The notes below the pieces were generated by a model. The model made no database searches, was not told the origin of the DNA, and was given only the letters and a program-made list of their open reading frames with translations. Positions 43,677 through 54,368 of a DNA stretch of 64,000 nucleotides are shown here, one piece after another; the first letter of the stretch is position 1, and each line of letters begins with the position of its first letter. The translations under genes were made by a program, and so were the position numbers. The stretch comes from Aedes albopictus (lineage: Eukaryota; Arthropoda; Insecta; Diptera; Culicidae): the NCBI RefSeq assembly GCF_035046485.1, contig NC_085136.1, positions 161,445,963 through 161,509,962 of the forward strand. The letters are read 5' to 3'.

Positions 43677-45085
43677 TTTTTTTTGACTCTGTGATGCAAT
43701 CGTACCGACTTGTTTATTAATTTCGCGTTGCAATAAAGGATAGTCGATGAAAAGACGAATGAATGCAGGCGGTCGAGTGTTCAGTTCAGCGGTTGTGATT
43801 TTGTGAAATTGCAAAGCAACAATGGCGGTGTTTGTGGGAGAGTAGAGAACACGCGAGCAATCATGGCAAGAAACAGTGCAAGAAAAACGATGAGAAAGTG
43901 ATGTGCGTGCGAGGCTGCTCAGCTTGTTTACCGTCAGCTGCGGCCGATTTGGGTGGTGTGCAAGGATGCTGTTCCGGCTGCTGCTGCTACTGATGATGAT
44001 GATAGTAATTGTTTTGGTTATGATTGCTTTGTGATCTAGTGGGCGGAAAAGGATGAAGAAATATTATTTTGGGTTTCATAGATGGGAAAGTGAAGGCAGG
44101 CATGGGGCACTGCATTGTTTTGATTTAGTATGGGGTTTTGAGGTTTTTTGGCCTTGTTGTTTGCATAATTTCTGTAAGAGTGAAAGAGAAGAAGAGAATT
44201 TCATGCAGTTCCCTATACACGGATAGCGATTGCTGTGTGCACGATTGAGGCGAGGGTATCCAAAATTTACGCTTCATGCTCTTTTTTGGTTTGTATTGAA
44301 AGTGTTTCCCAATGCGTTGTGCATTGCGGAATATATCTGTTTGTGGAATGGATGATTTAAACTAACTTTTCGGGCACTTGCCGCGCCAAAAGAAAATAGG
44401 CTCAACCATAATTGAACACACCATAATTGGATACACCAGGCGAAGTATTGAGTCAACGACCAACTGTAAGTAAATATTTTGTTGATAATAATTACGAGTG
44501 AAGTCACGTTACTTGAAGGTATATGCGTTGTTTTATTAATAGAGGTTTATGTTGAGTTGCGTTTGATTTATTTTTTGAGAAGTGGTGTGTGAAGGGGGTA
44601 CAAAATGTAGCACACTATTGCAACAGTAGTTCACATTTCTAATTTTATACCAGGTACCAGGTTCACTACTTGAGTGCATTGGTGACAGAAATCTGAATGG
44701 ATGCAGTGAAATGGGTCGAGCACCGGATTCACTGCTGATGAAGAAGTTAATGATTCTAGATTAGTTGATTAAAACAAGTGAAATGGGTTGTATACCTGAT
44801 TCATTATAATTAGGTGCATTGTATGAGATGAAAACAAATGCGGTGAAATGAGTCGAGTACTGGATTCACTGGTAGTTAAAAAAAAAACAATTGTTGAGAG
44901 GAGTTTGTTACTGGGATATATTTTGAAATAGACGAAGTGTATAAGAGACTCAAACATAAAATAATACAGTGAAATGGGTCGAGTACCGGATTCACTGATG
45001 ATTCTAGGTTATTTGGTGGTGGAGCAGATACTTCTAGATTGATTGATTGAACGAAGTGAAATGGGTTGCATACCGGATTCACTTA

Positions 45086-45677
45086 GGGTAAAACGGTATA
45101 ATGCGCCCCACCGGGGTAAAACGCCTTCCTTCATTTTCTTGCGATTCAAGCGCTTTTCGCATGCGTGATCGATTATAAATCTTAAATATTGAAGAAAAAT
45201 TGCCATCAAGCTGTTCCGTTAGTTGATTGGTACAGAAAAGCAATAAAAATATCAAAAAGTCTGAAATCGAGGCTTTTGGCATAATATTTTACCTCTTGTA
45301 AGCTGGCTTCATTGTAAACGAAGCAAGTTCTGTTCGCTTGTGTTATTTTGCAACTTGTATGCAGTTAAACACTCGTAAAAAGACCCTCAGAGGAAAAGCA
45401 TGTGGTAGTATTATCCCCTGGTACACTTGTATCACGGAGCTTGACGTTTTAATTTGATGGGGCGTATTGTCCCGTTTGTTTTGAAAAAGCAAATTCTGGA
45501 ACGTTTTCGAAAAACGTTTCAAAGCTTCCATAGTCGCCCCTCCAGAGGCAAAGTTCGCATGCAACACTTCAATGACTTTAGGAACAACGATTTGCAGTGG
45601 ACAATAGATGGAATAAGGCGCTAGTTTGAGATATATTGCCATTTCTGCTTAAGGGGGCATATTATACCTGTTTACCC
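45086..45677. mobile_element. TA-flanked TIR element inside the 6.8-kb LTR element
   Basis: The left end GGGTAAAACGGTATAATGCG matches the complement of the right end, GGGTAAACAGGTATAATATG, at most positions; TA lies at 45084-45085 and 45678-45679. It separates a hairpin motif copy (45055-45083) from TTAGGCGCATT, which elsewhere (44813-44821) follows such a copy directly. 592 bp; the two ORFs on the minus strand have no domain. Confidence 0.75.
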
Positions 45678-46396
45678 TATTAGGCGCATTATTTCCATAG
45701 GGTATTGGTTCTCTTATTAAGCATGTGGCTCCCATTTTCATCCTACGAAAAACAAAGGATTGAAGCGCTGTTTGTTTTGTTTTTAATTTTTGTTTTTTTT
45801 TTCGTTAGAAGTGAGCAATCTTGAAAACAAAGAGAACGGAATCAATCGATGCCGTAATCGCTTGTTTTCGAATAGGATGGATATGGAAGCGTGAGATAAC
45901 TGATGGCACATATACCCTACATGGTGAAATGAGTCGAGAACAGGATTCACCGGCAGTCTTAAAAAAAAAGTTATTGAAGAGGAGTGTTGGATTAATACTG
46001 GGATGCATTGTAAATCAGAGGATCCGCAAGCAGCAGGGTAGGTCTACTGCTCATCTTTTGCGAGTGTGTTAGTGTCGACCTGGGGCCTGGTCGAGTCCTG
46101 CTTGGAGGTCGGTTTGTGTTGCCGATTGGGATGGCCCACCAGGTCGAATTGTGTTATTTGGGAAAGCCCGCTCGATGCATGTTGGGTTAGTTTGTTGGAG
46201 TTTGACGTGCCTGCACCCTCCCTGTTGTAAATAGCCGAATAGGATAGTGAAATAGTGAAAATAGTGAAATGGGTCGTATACTGAACGCACATTTTTGAAT
46301 GGTTTAAACTGAAATAAAAATAAAAAAAACAGTGAAATGGGGTCGAGAACCGGATTCACTGGTGATTCTAGATGAATTTATTGCAAAGCTAGTGAT

Positions 46397-46917
46397 CAAG
46401 CTTGCTATTTGGTGAAAACATTCACGAAATGATGCGATTCGCTTTCGACAATGAATACGTTTTCACCCTTCCTTGCTTTATCAAACCAATCATCCGTACA
46501 AATAGCACACGAGCCGACTCGACGCTGATCAGCATTGTTGGCTGCTCCTTTTCGTCGTTGAGCTGTTGCGTTCCAGCCAAGCCTGTCTTTTCATCGCTTT
46601 CGATGCTTTTCGATCAGCTTATCGCGAAGCATCGTAGGCTGGAAACTTTATTGGTGTGGTGTCGGTACATGCGAATGATGCTTCTGTGTGCGTGTCGTAG
46701 CTTCTAAAACCAACCCATTCGGTGTTGTTCGGCTGTTCGGGTGAGCATGTGGCGGCAATGACAGATGTGTGCAAAATCGTTTGTGAGTTGCATCATGGTC
46801 GTTTTGCCACCTCTTTGCTTATGGTCATCGCTGAGCAGTGTACAGTTCAATCGCAAGCGATAAAAATACAATTGATGAGTTGATTGAGCATTCGTGAGGT
46901 GATAATTTGCATCATTG
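46397..46917. mobile_element. Possible hAT-type MITE inside the 6.8-kb LTR element
   Basis: Direct repeats CTAGTGAT at 46389-46396 and 46918-46925 bound 521 bp whose base composition differs from the surroundings. The 8-bp size and T at position 2 and A at position 7 suit hAT. Terminal similarity (CAAGCTTGC versus CAATGATGC) is weak. A 101-codon ORF at 46402-46707 has no recognisable domain. Confidence 0.45.
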
Positions 46918-47039
46918 CTAGTGATTCTAGAATAAATTGATTAACAGTGTGAAAGAAATTGAATATCGGATTCATTAACAAATGCATTGGATGTGATGAA
47001 AATAAATGTGTTGGAATGTCGTGTACTAGATTCACTAAG

Positions 47040-49335
47040 TCTACAAGAGTTCAATAAGGGGAGTGAAGTGAATAGTTACTGGACATAAAAATAATGCATT
47101 CAAATTGCAATAGCGAATACGGAGTAGTGCACTGGATTTCCTGAAGATTGCCTAAAAACATGGGACTGTTTGAACCGCTCAGGAAGAGAATTATATGTAG
47201 CAGATAGAATCAACAATATTTTGATTATTGATTTACTGAAGTAATCGTAGAAGTTGTTAGTAAAACAGAGTTTTTGAATAGTAATGATTTCGAAAACAAA
47301 GACTCCGCTATTGAATCCTTGGCGTAATTCATCTTGAAAATGTCTTTGGACCAGATCAGTCAAACATTATTCGAATGTGGATTGATGCCAACATGGATTG
47401 ACTCATGTGTAGTTTGAAAATTTGTGATGGTCGGCTTTTCAGTTTGAGAGTGGATAATGTTAAATATGGTTTTGTTGTAGGATTTTGATGCCCGTAGCGA
47501 ATTAGAACGTGTTCATTTTATTCATTTTTTTAGTTCAAAATATCTTAGAAGTGAGATATTTAATTTGCGGCACGCCAGAAATATATTCTTCAATCAGAAA
47601 AGACTTGCACTTATTACAATTGGTTTAGTCGGCCTGAGCATAGGTGATATGGAGACATGAGCTCTAAAGGGCGTTTCATGGAATGAAACGTGAAAGAAGA
47701 GATCTAGTGACGAAGCAGTTGCCGAGGCTTCCACCAAACGGGCTTCTAAGAAGTGTGCATTTAAATCATGAGGAGAAGAACCATAAAGGATGGAAAAAAG
47801 GATATCTGTGTTTTAAGGAAGGTTTTCTAATAGTTAGTTATGTTAGTTATAAGTGATTAAGTATTAAGCATTTGTCATTGAGCTGTGTATTTTACTTTTT
47901 GACAGTAATTATAAATATAAATGTTGAGAGAGTATTAAAACCCATAAGCAAATAGCGAATAAGGTTAAGTGCTGCATTTAACGTGATTTCTGGTTATGTT
48001 TTGTAATGTTTACGTTTTGTAATAAGTCAGTTGGAATAAAATCAGTCTTTAATGTAAATATTATTGAAAACTAAGAAGGGTTGGTCTACGTATTCTGACC
48101 CTGGGATGTGAGCTTAGCGGACATTACACGATTACACGAAGTGGTTTAAGAAGCGATGAAGTATTGACCGAGTCTTCTATGAAACGGAAGTAATCAAATT
48201 TGAGAGTAGCAGCTAATGCGGTTGTTGCTGATGTTTTTTGGAAGTTGAATTTAGTTTAAGCCATAACAACAGATCATAAAACAAATAATAAAAATAAATA
48301 CCCCATGTTCACATATACAGACTGAAGATAAGACAGGTGGTTTCAACAGTATAACACGTTAAGGTCAAAGTCGATTCAGATTGATTTCAGTTTGTTTAAC
48401 ACATCGAGTCTAGAGTTTTTATTTAGATGCCCGTAGAAAAATTGTGAACTCCTAACAGCAAAAACACCATCAATTTCTGTCACAGCTGAAAATGAAGTAA
48501 TCATGATTACAATATATATTTATAATTACGGTTTAAACGTATGCATTTGTTTCTGTAATCAGGCCGATGCCATTGAATGTGAGTTTATTTGGTATACAAT
48601 TGATGTTGTGATGTTAAATGATGAAGCTAGTGCAAAAACTATTGCGAATGGGGTTATATGTAGAGTCAGGAAAATACGGAGTATGTATTTCGAGTGGAGC
48701 GATCCTTGTTCCTCCTGGACTTACAAGGCGAAAAGAATCTCAAGGCTGTAAATATCTCAATTGAAAATCTTAATATAGGGATGAGTTTGACGTTTTAGGA
48801 AATTCAAACTTGAGTAGAGTATACAGCAGACAGTAATATCCTTGCAGATGTTAAATACATATTATGAATCAGTCAGGCAATTGAGTTCGATAACAACGAC
48901 ATAGGGACTATATTCTGCGAAACAGTACAAACAGTACAGGACAGTTTATTTCACAATTATCAATGCCTAAACAACAAACGACAGGTTTTAACATTGTGAC
49001 ATCAGTCGAGTTATGTCAAACACACAAGGCTACGGTGGTGCTATCTGTTCATTTCACAGCAACCGTTTTAGTTATTATAATGTTTCATTGGAGCAAAATT
49101 GTAAATTTTGTTTAAACGGATTTTGACAGGAAAAGCTCTGTATTAATTTATGTAACAGGGAGATAGAACAATTGGATCGTTCTATAGGTTGCCGATTCAA
49201 AATATGATGCTGAAGGCTGAAATTTCAGTTGGAAATTAGTAGTGATCCATCAACGATTATCAAGCATTGCACTGTCCTCATGCATAATGTGACCAAGTAT
49301 GAAAAGATTAGCCGTGAAGTAATATCATATCGTAC
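47040..49335 (+). other. Non-coding interior of the 6.8-kb LTR element
   Basis: AT-rich, longest ORFs under 90 codons, no retroviral motif on either strand. It may carry packaging or spacer RNA. Confidence 0.6.
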
Positions 49336-49700
49336 TTCTACCGGAAGATGTTGCGTACCATCTACGGCGGAGTGCATATGGAAGACGGGACTTGTAGAAT
49401 GCTGAGAGAACCAACCATCGTCCACTCCGTGAAAATAGGAAGGCTACGGTGGGCGGGTCACGTCATCAGGATGTCGGATAGCAATCCGACCAAAATGGTT
49501 CTCGATAGTCGTCCGACCGGTACAAGAAGACGTGGTGCGCAGCGTGCTAGGTGGGTCGATCAAGCGGAGGACGATCTGCGGATCCTACGCAGAGTGCGGA
49601 ACTGGAGACAAACAGCCATGGACCGAGTGCAATGGAGATGGCTACTATGTGCAGCAGATGCCACCCCGGCCTTAGCCTGACCGATGATGATGATGATGAT
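49336..49700 (+). pseudogene. RTE-clade 3' end inserted in the LTR element
   Basis: Open frame 49348-49680 encodes the last about 110 residues of an RTE-type RT: RTIYGG, then GRLRWAGHVIRM, and GTRRRGAQRARW, closely parallel to 6280-6620. The 3' end is a (TGA)n run (about 49682-49700), as is common in RTE elements. Imperfect flanks TGAAGTAATATCATATCG (49315 onward) and TGAAGTAATACCAAATACG (49700 onward) look like an aged target duplication. It is extremely 5'-truncated and inactive. Confidence 0.8.
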
Positions 49701-50120
49701 GAAGTAATACCAAATACGATCGGGACGGGAAATTCGGTTGTCAAATAGGAAAAGTGGAAGAAAATATGCACTATCAACTGTTGGAAGATGACGAATTGGT
49801 TGAGGAACTAGATGCAGATATGGAAAAGATGGAAAACTTAATGCGCATAGTTAACAATGAGCAGAGGACGTTACAAGCTTAACAGACTTAATCGATTGAG
49901 AGGAGTCAGTAGATGTATACCGTGTAACATAAAGTAAATTAGAACAGCATGCAAGATTACGAAGAACCATCAAGCAATTAAAGCATTCAAGTGACTACAA
50001 TATAAAATTTAAAAGAAAATCTTATATGTATACGAAGAACTTATATGTGGGTCCTAAATGTGGAGAAATGATTCGAAGGACGGATAGCATTGATTTTAAA
50101 TAAATAACTCTAAACAATGT

Positions 50121-50135
50121 AAAGAAAGGGAGGAA
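50121..50135 (+). promoter_or_regulatory. Polypurine tract of the 6.8-kb LTR element
   Basis: AAAGAAAGGGAGGAA lies immediately before the right LTR, the expected primer for plus-strand DNA synthesis. Confidence 0.85.
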
Positions 50136-50309
50136 TGTAGTGTCCGCACTACTATTATTATGAATATTGTGTGCATAAATCTTAGAGTGCTTGCTGTCAC
50201 CTACTCGTAGTGGATACATATGTAAATAAAGAAGTCAGTTCTATTCAGACCAACGTCGAGTGTACACGTCTCTCCGTGATGCATCCGAAAGCCACCTCCC
50301 GACACTACA
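50136..50309 (+). repeat. 3' LTR of the 6.8-kb element
   Basis: 174 bp, identical by eye to the 5' LTR, followed by the target duplication GATAT. Confidence 0.9.
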
Positions 50310-51118
50310 GATATCAGGTACCTGCTGTAACCACCAATATAGGCCTGATAGTAATGCCTTCCCCCCCACCCCAGAACCCCGCAGTTTTTTGGTTCAAGAA
50401 CCCCGTGAAGTGCCCTACGAATTCCGAGTGTCCAAAGTTATTCCGGCAAGAACTGAAGACCGACATCGGTAAGGACCCGGTCGAGTAGCCGGTTGAAACA
50501 CGGAGTAGCGCGTCCCAAGCCCCCCACCCCCCCCCGAAAACCGTGGAGAGCAAGCCGAGGATCTACGCCTGCACGCGAGTCGCCGTTGGAGACGAGGAAG
50601 GAGAGGTGGTGGAGCAGAAGGATAAGGGGCCCCTCAACAAAAAAGGTCAGATAGTTTGTAAGAAAGTAGGAGTGAGAGTGCCTGAAATAAGCCAAGAAAG
50701 TTGCAGTACAAATAAACTGTTGTAACGCGTAAATGTGCTGTGGTTTTCCTCCATTTTGCGCGAGAATTACCTGCCCGCGAGTAATTGTTTAGTGTGGTAC
50801 TCCCGACTGACCTGTCCAATACTTACACCGGTGTGAACATTTTGTGGTGGGACAATTTTGCTTGCCTGTGCGTCGTATTAGGCGCAAGATCGTCAATATG
50901 TCACAATTTACAAAAATGAATCCAGTTCGCTAAAACACACTTACTAGGAGATTCAAGGCTAGATTTGGAATCCACTATGATGGATCTACCGAGAATAAAA
51001 GACCATTCATTGAAAAAATAATTGAAACGAAATCGTGCAGCAGATTGTTAGAAAGGGTTCATAAATGACAAAAATTTGTTTTGATAAAAATACATCTAAA
51101 ATGGACTTTCATAAGTTT

Positions 51119-52531
51119 CTCGAGCAAAAGGGAATAACAACAGCATAAGGAGCTTTGTTATTTGGGCAAAATAACTGAATAATAAAATCGATTATTTCTA
51201 AGTTATTACCATAACATATTGTGTTATAAACATGTTTGTCATTAGCGGCAAAATAACAAATTCCATAACAAAAAAATGTTCCTGGGAAACCATTTCAATA
51301 ACTCTTAATTCAATAACAACTTAATAACAGTGAATTCGGAAAATATTTCAATAACAAATTTTGATATTAATATGTTATTGATAACAATTGGAGAGCAGAA
51401 TTTGCTATGATATCAAACTCGTTACTAAATAAGTTGTAATACTTCTTATATAAAATTATTCGCTTTGTCTCACAAGCCCGCCAATAACATGAGGTTCATC
51501 ACTCTGACGTAAGAAATATTTTCAAATGATCGAAAAATACTATATACAGCTATGAATTCATTCTAAGAGATTTAAAGTCGCAAGATAACCGAACTTCAGT
51601 AATTTCTATATTATCAAATACGACGAGCTTCGATTTCCACCTGTAATTTATAAACTGTTATACTTAAATTGTTTTCGGAGCACGTGCGACCTTTGTTTTT
51701 TTTTCAGCATAGAAAATGGAGAATTTTAGAATGCTCAACAGTTTTGCAGAAAATGGTAATATTGTACAGATTATTACCATTTTCCTGGAAAGATTGTTTT
51801 GATTCCTCCGATTTTTCCCTGGATTAGAGAGTTATGTCGAATATTCCTCCTGGATTCTACAAGAATTCCTCCGAAAATTTTGCTATCATTTTTTCCTGAA
51901 CTTCCTCTGATAATTCCTCCAGAATCCTGCATACAATCCCTTTAAGGGTTTTTTTTAGAATTTCCTGTGATCATTAGTCCTGAAGTTCATCTTAAGATTT
52001 CTCTGGAGTTTTTCAAAAGATTCTGCCAAGAATCCTAATAATAGCTCAGAAAAATTTACTTCGGAATTTCTAAGAAAATTGCGCCAGTAGTTCTCTTGAA
52101 GACTTCTCCAGGGATTTATCGAAAGGTTCCCCCAGAAGTTCCAAGTGCTTATCCGAAAATCATTTAAGGAATTCTTAAAAAGAGTCGTTCAGGAACTTCC
52201 TTTTTAACTAAATACAAAAATGGAACAACACAAAGGGACAGGTCATAATTGTCGAATTGTTGCTGTAATTTCAAAACTTGTTACTGTTGTGCTATTGCTG
52301 ATAAGTGGATCAATACTACAACAATAACTAAACTTGTACTTCAACAAAACATGTTATTTAAATGTAATTTAGTTAATGTATATCAATAGCTTGATTATAA
52401 CAAAATGAGATTGTACAACAAAATTTGTTATGGAAAAGCTATGCCCTGATAATTCAATAATAATAAAACAAGATAGAAAAACAGGTTATGTGATTTCATA
52501 GTTATTAACTTGCTATTCTCCTCTGCTCGGG
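51119..52531. mobile_element. ATAACAAA-rich TIR element, copy C1
   Basis: The left end (CTCGAGCAAAAGGGAATAAC) and the complement of the right end (CCCGAGCAGAGGAGAATA) are similar. The body repeats ATAACAAA/TTTGTTAT many times. GGCAAAATAACAAATTCCAT and AAAAAAATGTTCCTGG also occur in copy C2. A 23-nt array lies within it (51790-52205). It has no ORF, and it is the last insertion before the right TIR of copy B. Confidence 0.7.
51790..52205 (+). repeat. 23-nt repeat array inside C1 (plus polarity)
   Basis: Diverged AT-rich units such as TTCCTCTGATAATTCCTCCAG. It interrupts the ATAACAAA sequence of C1. Confidence 0.65.
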
Positions 52532-52799
52532 TTAGTTTTGATCTACGTTTGCCTTTTTCCTGATTGATTGAAGGAGTCATAGTTATGAGATAAACTATAC
52601 AATGCCTGTCGCACTATCTCAAGGTTACCCGCATTATCAAAGTTACCCCGTTTTACGGTAACCAGCTATTGAGATACAACAAAATCAGCTTCAAGTATGA
52701 TCGCCCTTGCAAATCTAAAAGAAAAAAAGCTATGTATTGTTATTTCTTTTTTTGCACTTCCATACATGTAAGAAAATAGCTTCTCCGTAAAACCAGTAA

Positions 52800-53935
52800 A
52801 GAAAATTTCTTCGAAAATTTTGCGCCTTGATGAATATAAGAAAAAATAGTACTAGTAGAAATATTTTAGGGATACTTATAGAAATTCGCCCCGGGATTTC
52901 TTCAAAAATTTATTCGTGGACTGCCCCACGAATTCCCTCAGAAATTCCTCTACGGGCTCTTCAATATATCAAAGATTCAATAAAGAAATTTTCTCCACAA
53001 TTTTATTTTAGATGCCAGGAGTTGATTGCGATAATTCTTTAGCTACTTCATAAATTTCTTCAGAGTTCCATTCTGTTTTTTTTTCGAAAATTATTAGAGA
53101 GATTCCTCCTAAAATTTATCGCAGGATTTTTTTGGAAACCATGCATGGATAACTTCACAAAATTCCTCCATGGATTCTTGTAAAAGATTTTCCAGGTATT
53201 TCATACAGAAAATCTTTCAGGGAATATTTAAGATATCCTGCCAGTAATGCCTTCGGCGATTTAACAGAGAATTCGTTCAGAAACTCTTAAATGGATTTTT
53301 TTGGAAAATGTACAGCTTCGTTTAGAATATTTTCAATAGATTATTCCTAAAATTAATTCAAGAACTCCATAACGGAATCTCCCTCGGTTTCTTTCCGAAA
53401 TTGCTTCATGGATTTCTTGATTAGGCCTCCCTTTGGATTTCCTTCCAGAAAATCTTTTACGGATTCCTGCTCAATGTTGTTTTAGAATTTCTTCCATGGA
53501 TTGCTTATGAAATTCCTCTTGAATTTCTTTCAGTATTTTCTCTAGAGGATCCTCCAAGAATTCAGTTAGAAAAGCTTCTACGGATTTCTTCAGAAGATTC
53601 TCTACACATTCTTTTAGAAATGCGTAACCAAATTTGATAAAACGCATTGTTTCAGAAAATGTAAAGATCAAAATTTCTCAAGAAACCACACCAAGGATTT
53701 CTTTAGAAAATATTCCACAGACTCATTCAAAAATTCTTCCAAAGCTTCCGAAAGAAATTCCACCGGGGATTCTTTATTTTTTTTTTCTGAAGTTTCTTTC
53801 AGAAATTCCTTTAAAATATTGCACAGTGAGGACTTTATTAAGACATCTTCTAATGACTTCTTTTAAAATTACTCCATTGATTCCTGCAGAAATAACTATA
53901 AGTTTTCGGTCATAAAATCCAGTTTGTTTTGGCAG
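52800..53935 (+). repeat. 23-nt repeat array 3a (plus polarity)
   Basis: Degenerate AGAAATTCCTCTACGG-like units. ORFs at 52827-53042, 53634-53915 and 53471-53671 are by-products. Confidence 0.7.
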
Positions 53936-53950
53936 TTCTAAAAAAAATCC

Positions 53951-54356
53951 AAGCCGGGGCCCGTGGCGTAGTTGGTCACACGTTCGCTTCATATGCGGAT
54001 GGTCATGGGTTTCATTCCCAGCCCCGGCACTTGCAATTTTTCGTCAGTTGCTTTTCCCCCGAGAGCAACTGATACTGACCCTCTTCTGAGCCCCATGGCT
54101 CAAACGGCCCCGGATACCTGGACATCGGCGAACTGCTACTCATAATGGACCCCAAATTGAACTGGAAAGGAACAACGGCCATCCATCATCATCCTTGTGC
54201 TCATCATTCTACTAGGTATAAAGCAGCAAAAAGGCAACCAGTTCGATAAAGTAGAATAGAATCTAGGCGCTGTACAAAAATGTAAGTGCAGCTATCAACT
54301 GAAATTGCTCACGTAGTGCCCCAGTGGACAATAGAGCTGTAAATTAGGTTAAGTGA
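53951..54356 (+). mobile_element. tRNA-derived SINE, Feilai-like
   Basis: The head GGGGCCCGTGGCGTAGTTGG (53955 onward) has a clear A box, and GGTTTCATTCC near 54007 is a B box altered at its centre. A tRNA-unrelated body of about 330 bp follows. A perfect duplication TAAAAAAAATCC at 53939-53950 and 54357-54368 flanks it. It is inserted in the 23-nt array and belongs to a different family from the SINEs at 1055 and 34709. The tRNA-like head lacks proper folding at the 3' side, so it is not a tRNA gene. Confidence 0.85.
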
Positions 54357-54368
54357 TAAAAAAAATCC

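Larger units (their letters stand above)
44705..47036 (+). repeat. Interspersed 29-nt hairpin motif, about ten copies
   Basis: The motif starts AGTGAAATGGGTCGAG, and ends CCGGATTCACT. Copies lie near 44705, 44777, 44842, 44968, 45055, 45923, 46263, 46331, and two weak ones at 46946 and 47007. The ends AGTGAA/TTCACT are complementary and GGT/ACC can pair inside, so each copy can form a small hairpin in the RNA. Many are followed by GATGATTCTAGA or GGTGATTCTAGA and ATTGATTGA. The spacing is irregular, and two copies (c and f) share the same GGTGAAATGAGTCGAG variant. The element's other sequence does not encode protein here; minus-strand ORFs across it come from the repetition. Confidence 0.8.
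43484..50309 (+). mobile_element. 6.8-kb LTR retrotransposon derivative without gag or pol
   Basis: 174-bp LTRs (43484-43657, 50136-50309) are identical by eye, begin TGTAGTGTC and end GACACTACA. The target duplication is GATAT (43479-43483, 50310-50314). After the left LTR, TTTGGCTTCGAGGATGA resembles the primer-binding region of many arthropod Ty3/gypsy elements, and before the right LTR there is a clear polypurine tract. The 6478-bp interior encodes nothing I recognise as retroviral; the only RT scrap is an inserted RTE piece. The layout fits a large retrotransposon derivative mobilised in trans. Inserted in it are a TIR element (45086), a possible hAT MITE (46397) and an RTE 3' end (49336). 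Confidence 0.88.
42807..50895. mobile_element. Unidentified insertion in copy B, itself split by an LTR element
   Basis: Copy B similarity stops after ATATGT at 42801-42806 and resumes after ATATGT at 50896-50901, a possible 6-bp duplication. Without the LTR element the insert is about 1.26 kb (42807-43483 and 50310-50895). Its ends are not good inverted repeats, but ACCGGTGTAAGT near 42990 has its complement near 50821. The left part has a proline/histidine-rich reading around 43150-43260, and the right part has short ORFs (50210-50488, 50543-50725) without domains. I cannot classify it. Confidence 0.5.
34497..52658. mobile_element. Old TA-flanked DNA element (copy B) opened by nested insertions
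   Basis: Perfect 22-bp inverted repeats begin CCGTAAAACGGGGTAACT at 34497 and end with its complement at 52658, flanked by TA at 34495-34496 and 52659-52660. Within this 18.2-kb span, fragments similar to copy A (16064-16287, 21662-22050) occur in the same order: 35078-35162, 41906-42059, 42626-42806 and 50902-51060. They are separated by a hAT-like/LINE block, a MITE, and an insertion that carries an LTR element. Further insertions are a SINE (34709) and an ATAACAAA element (51119). The ancestral element would be roughly 2 kb without coding capacity. That both TIRs belong to one element is inference from their perfect match and polarity. Confidence 0.65.

Noticed and set aside
46402..46707. 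101-codon ORF inside the 6.8-kb LTR element
   Set aside because: No similarity to gag, protease or any domain that I can recognise; it sits in a likely MITE insertion.
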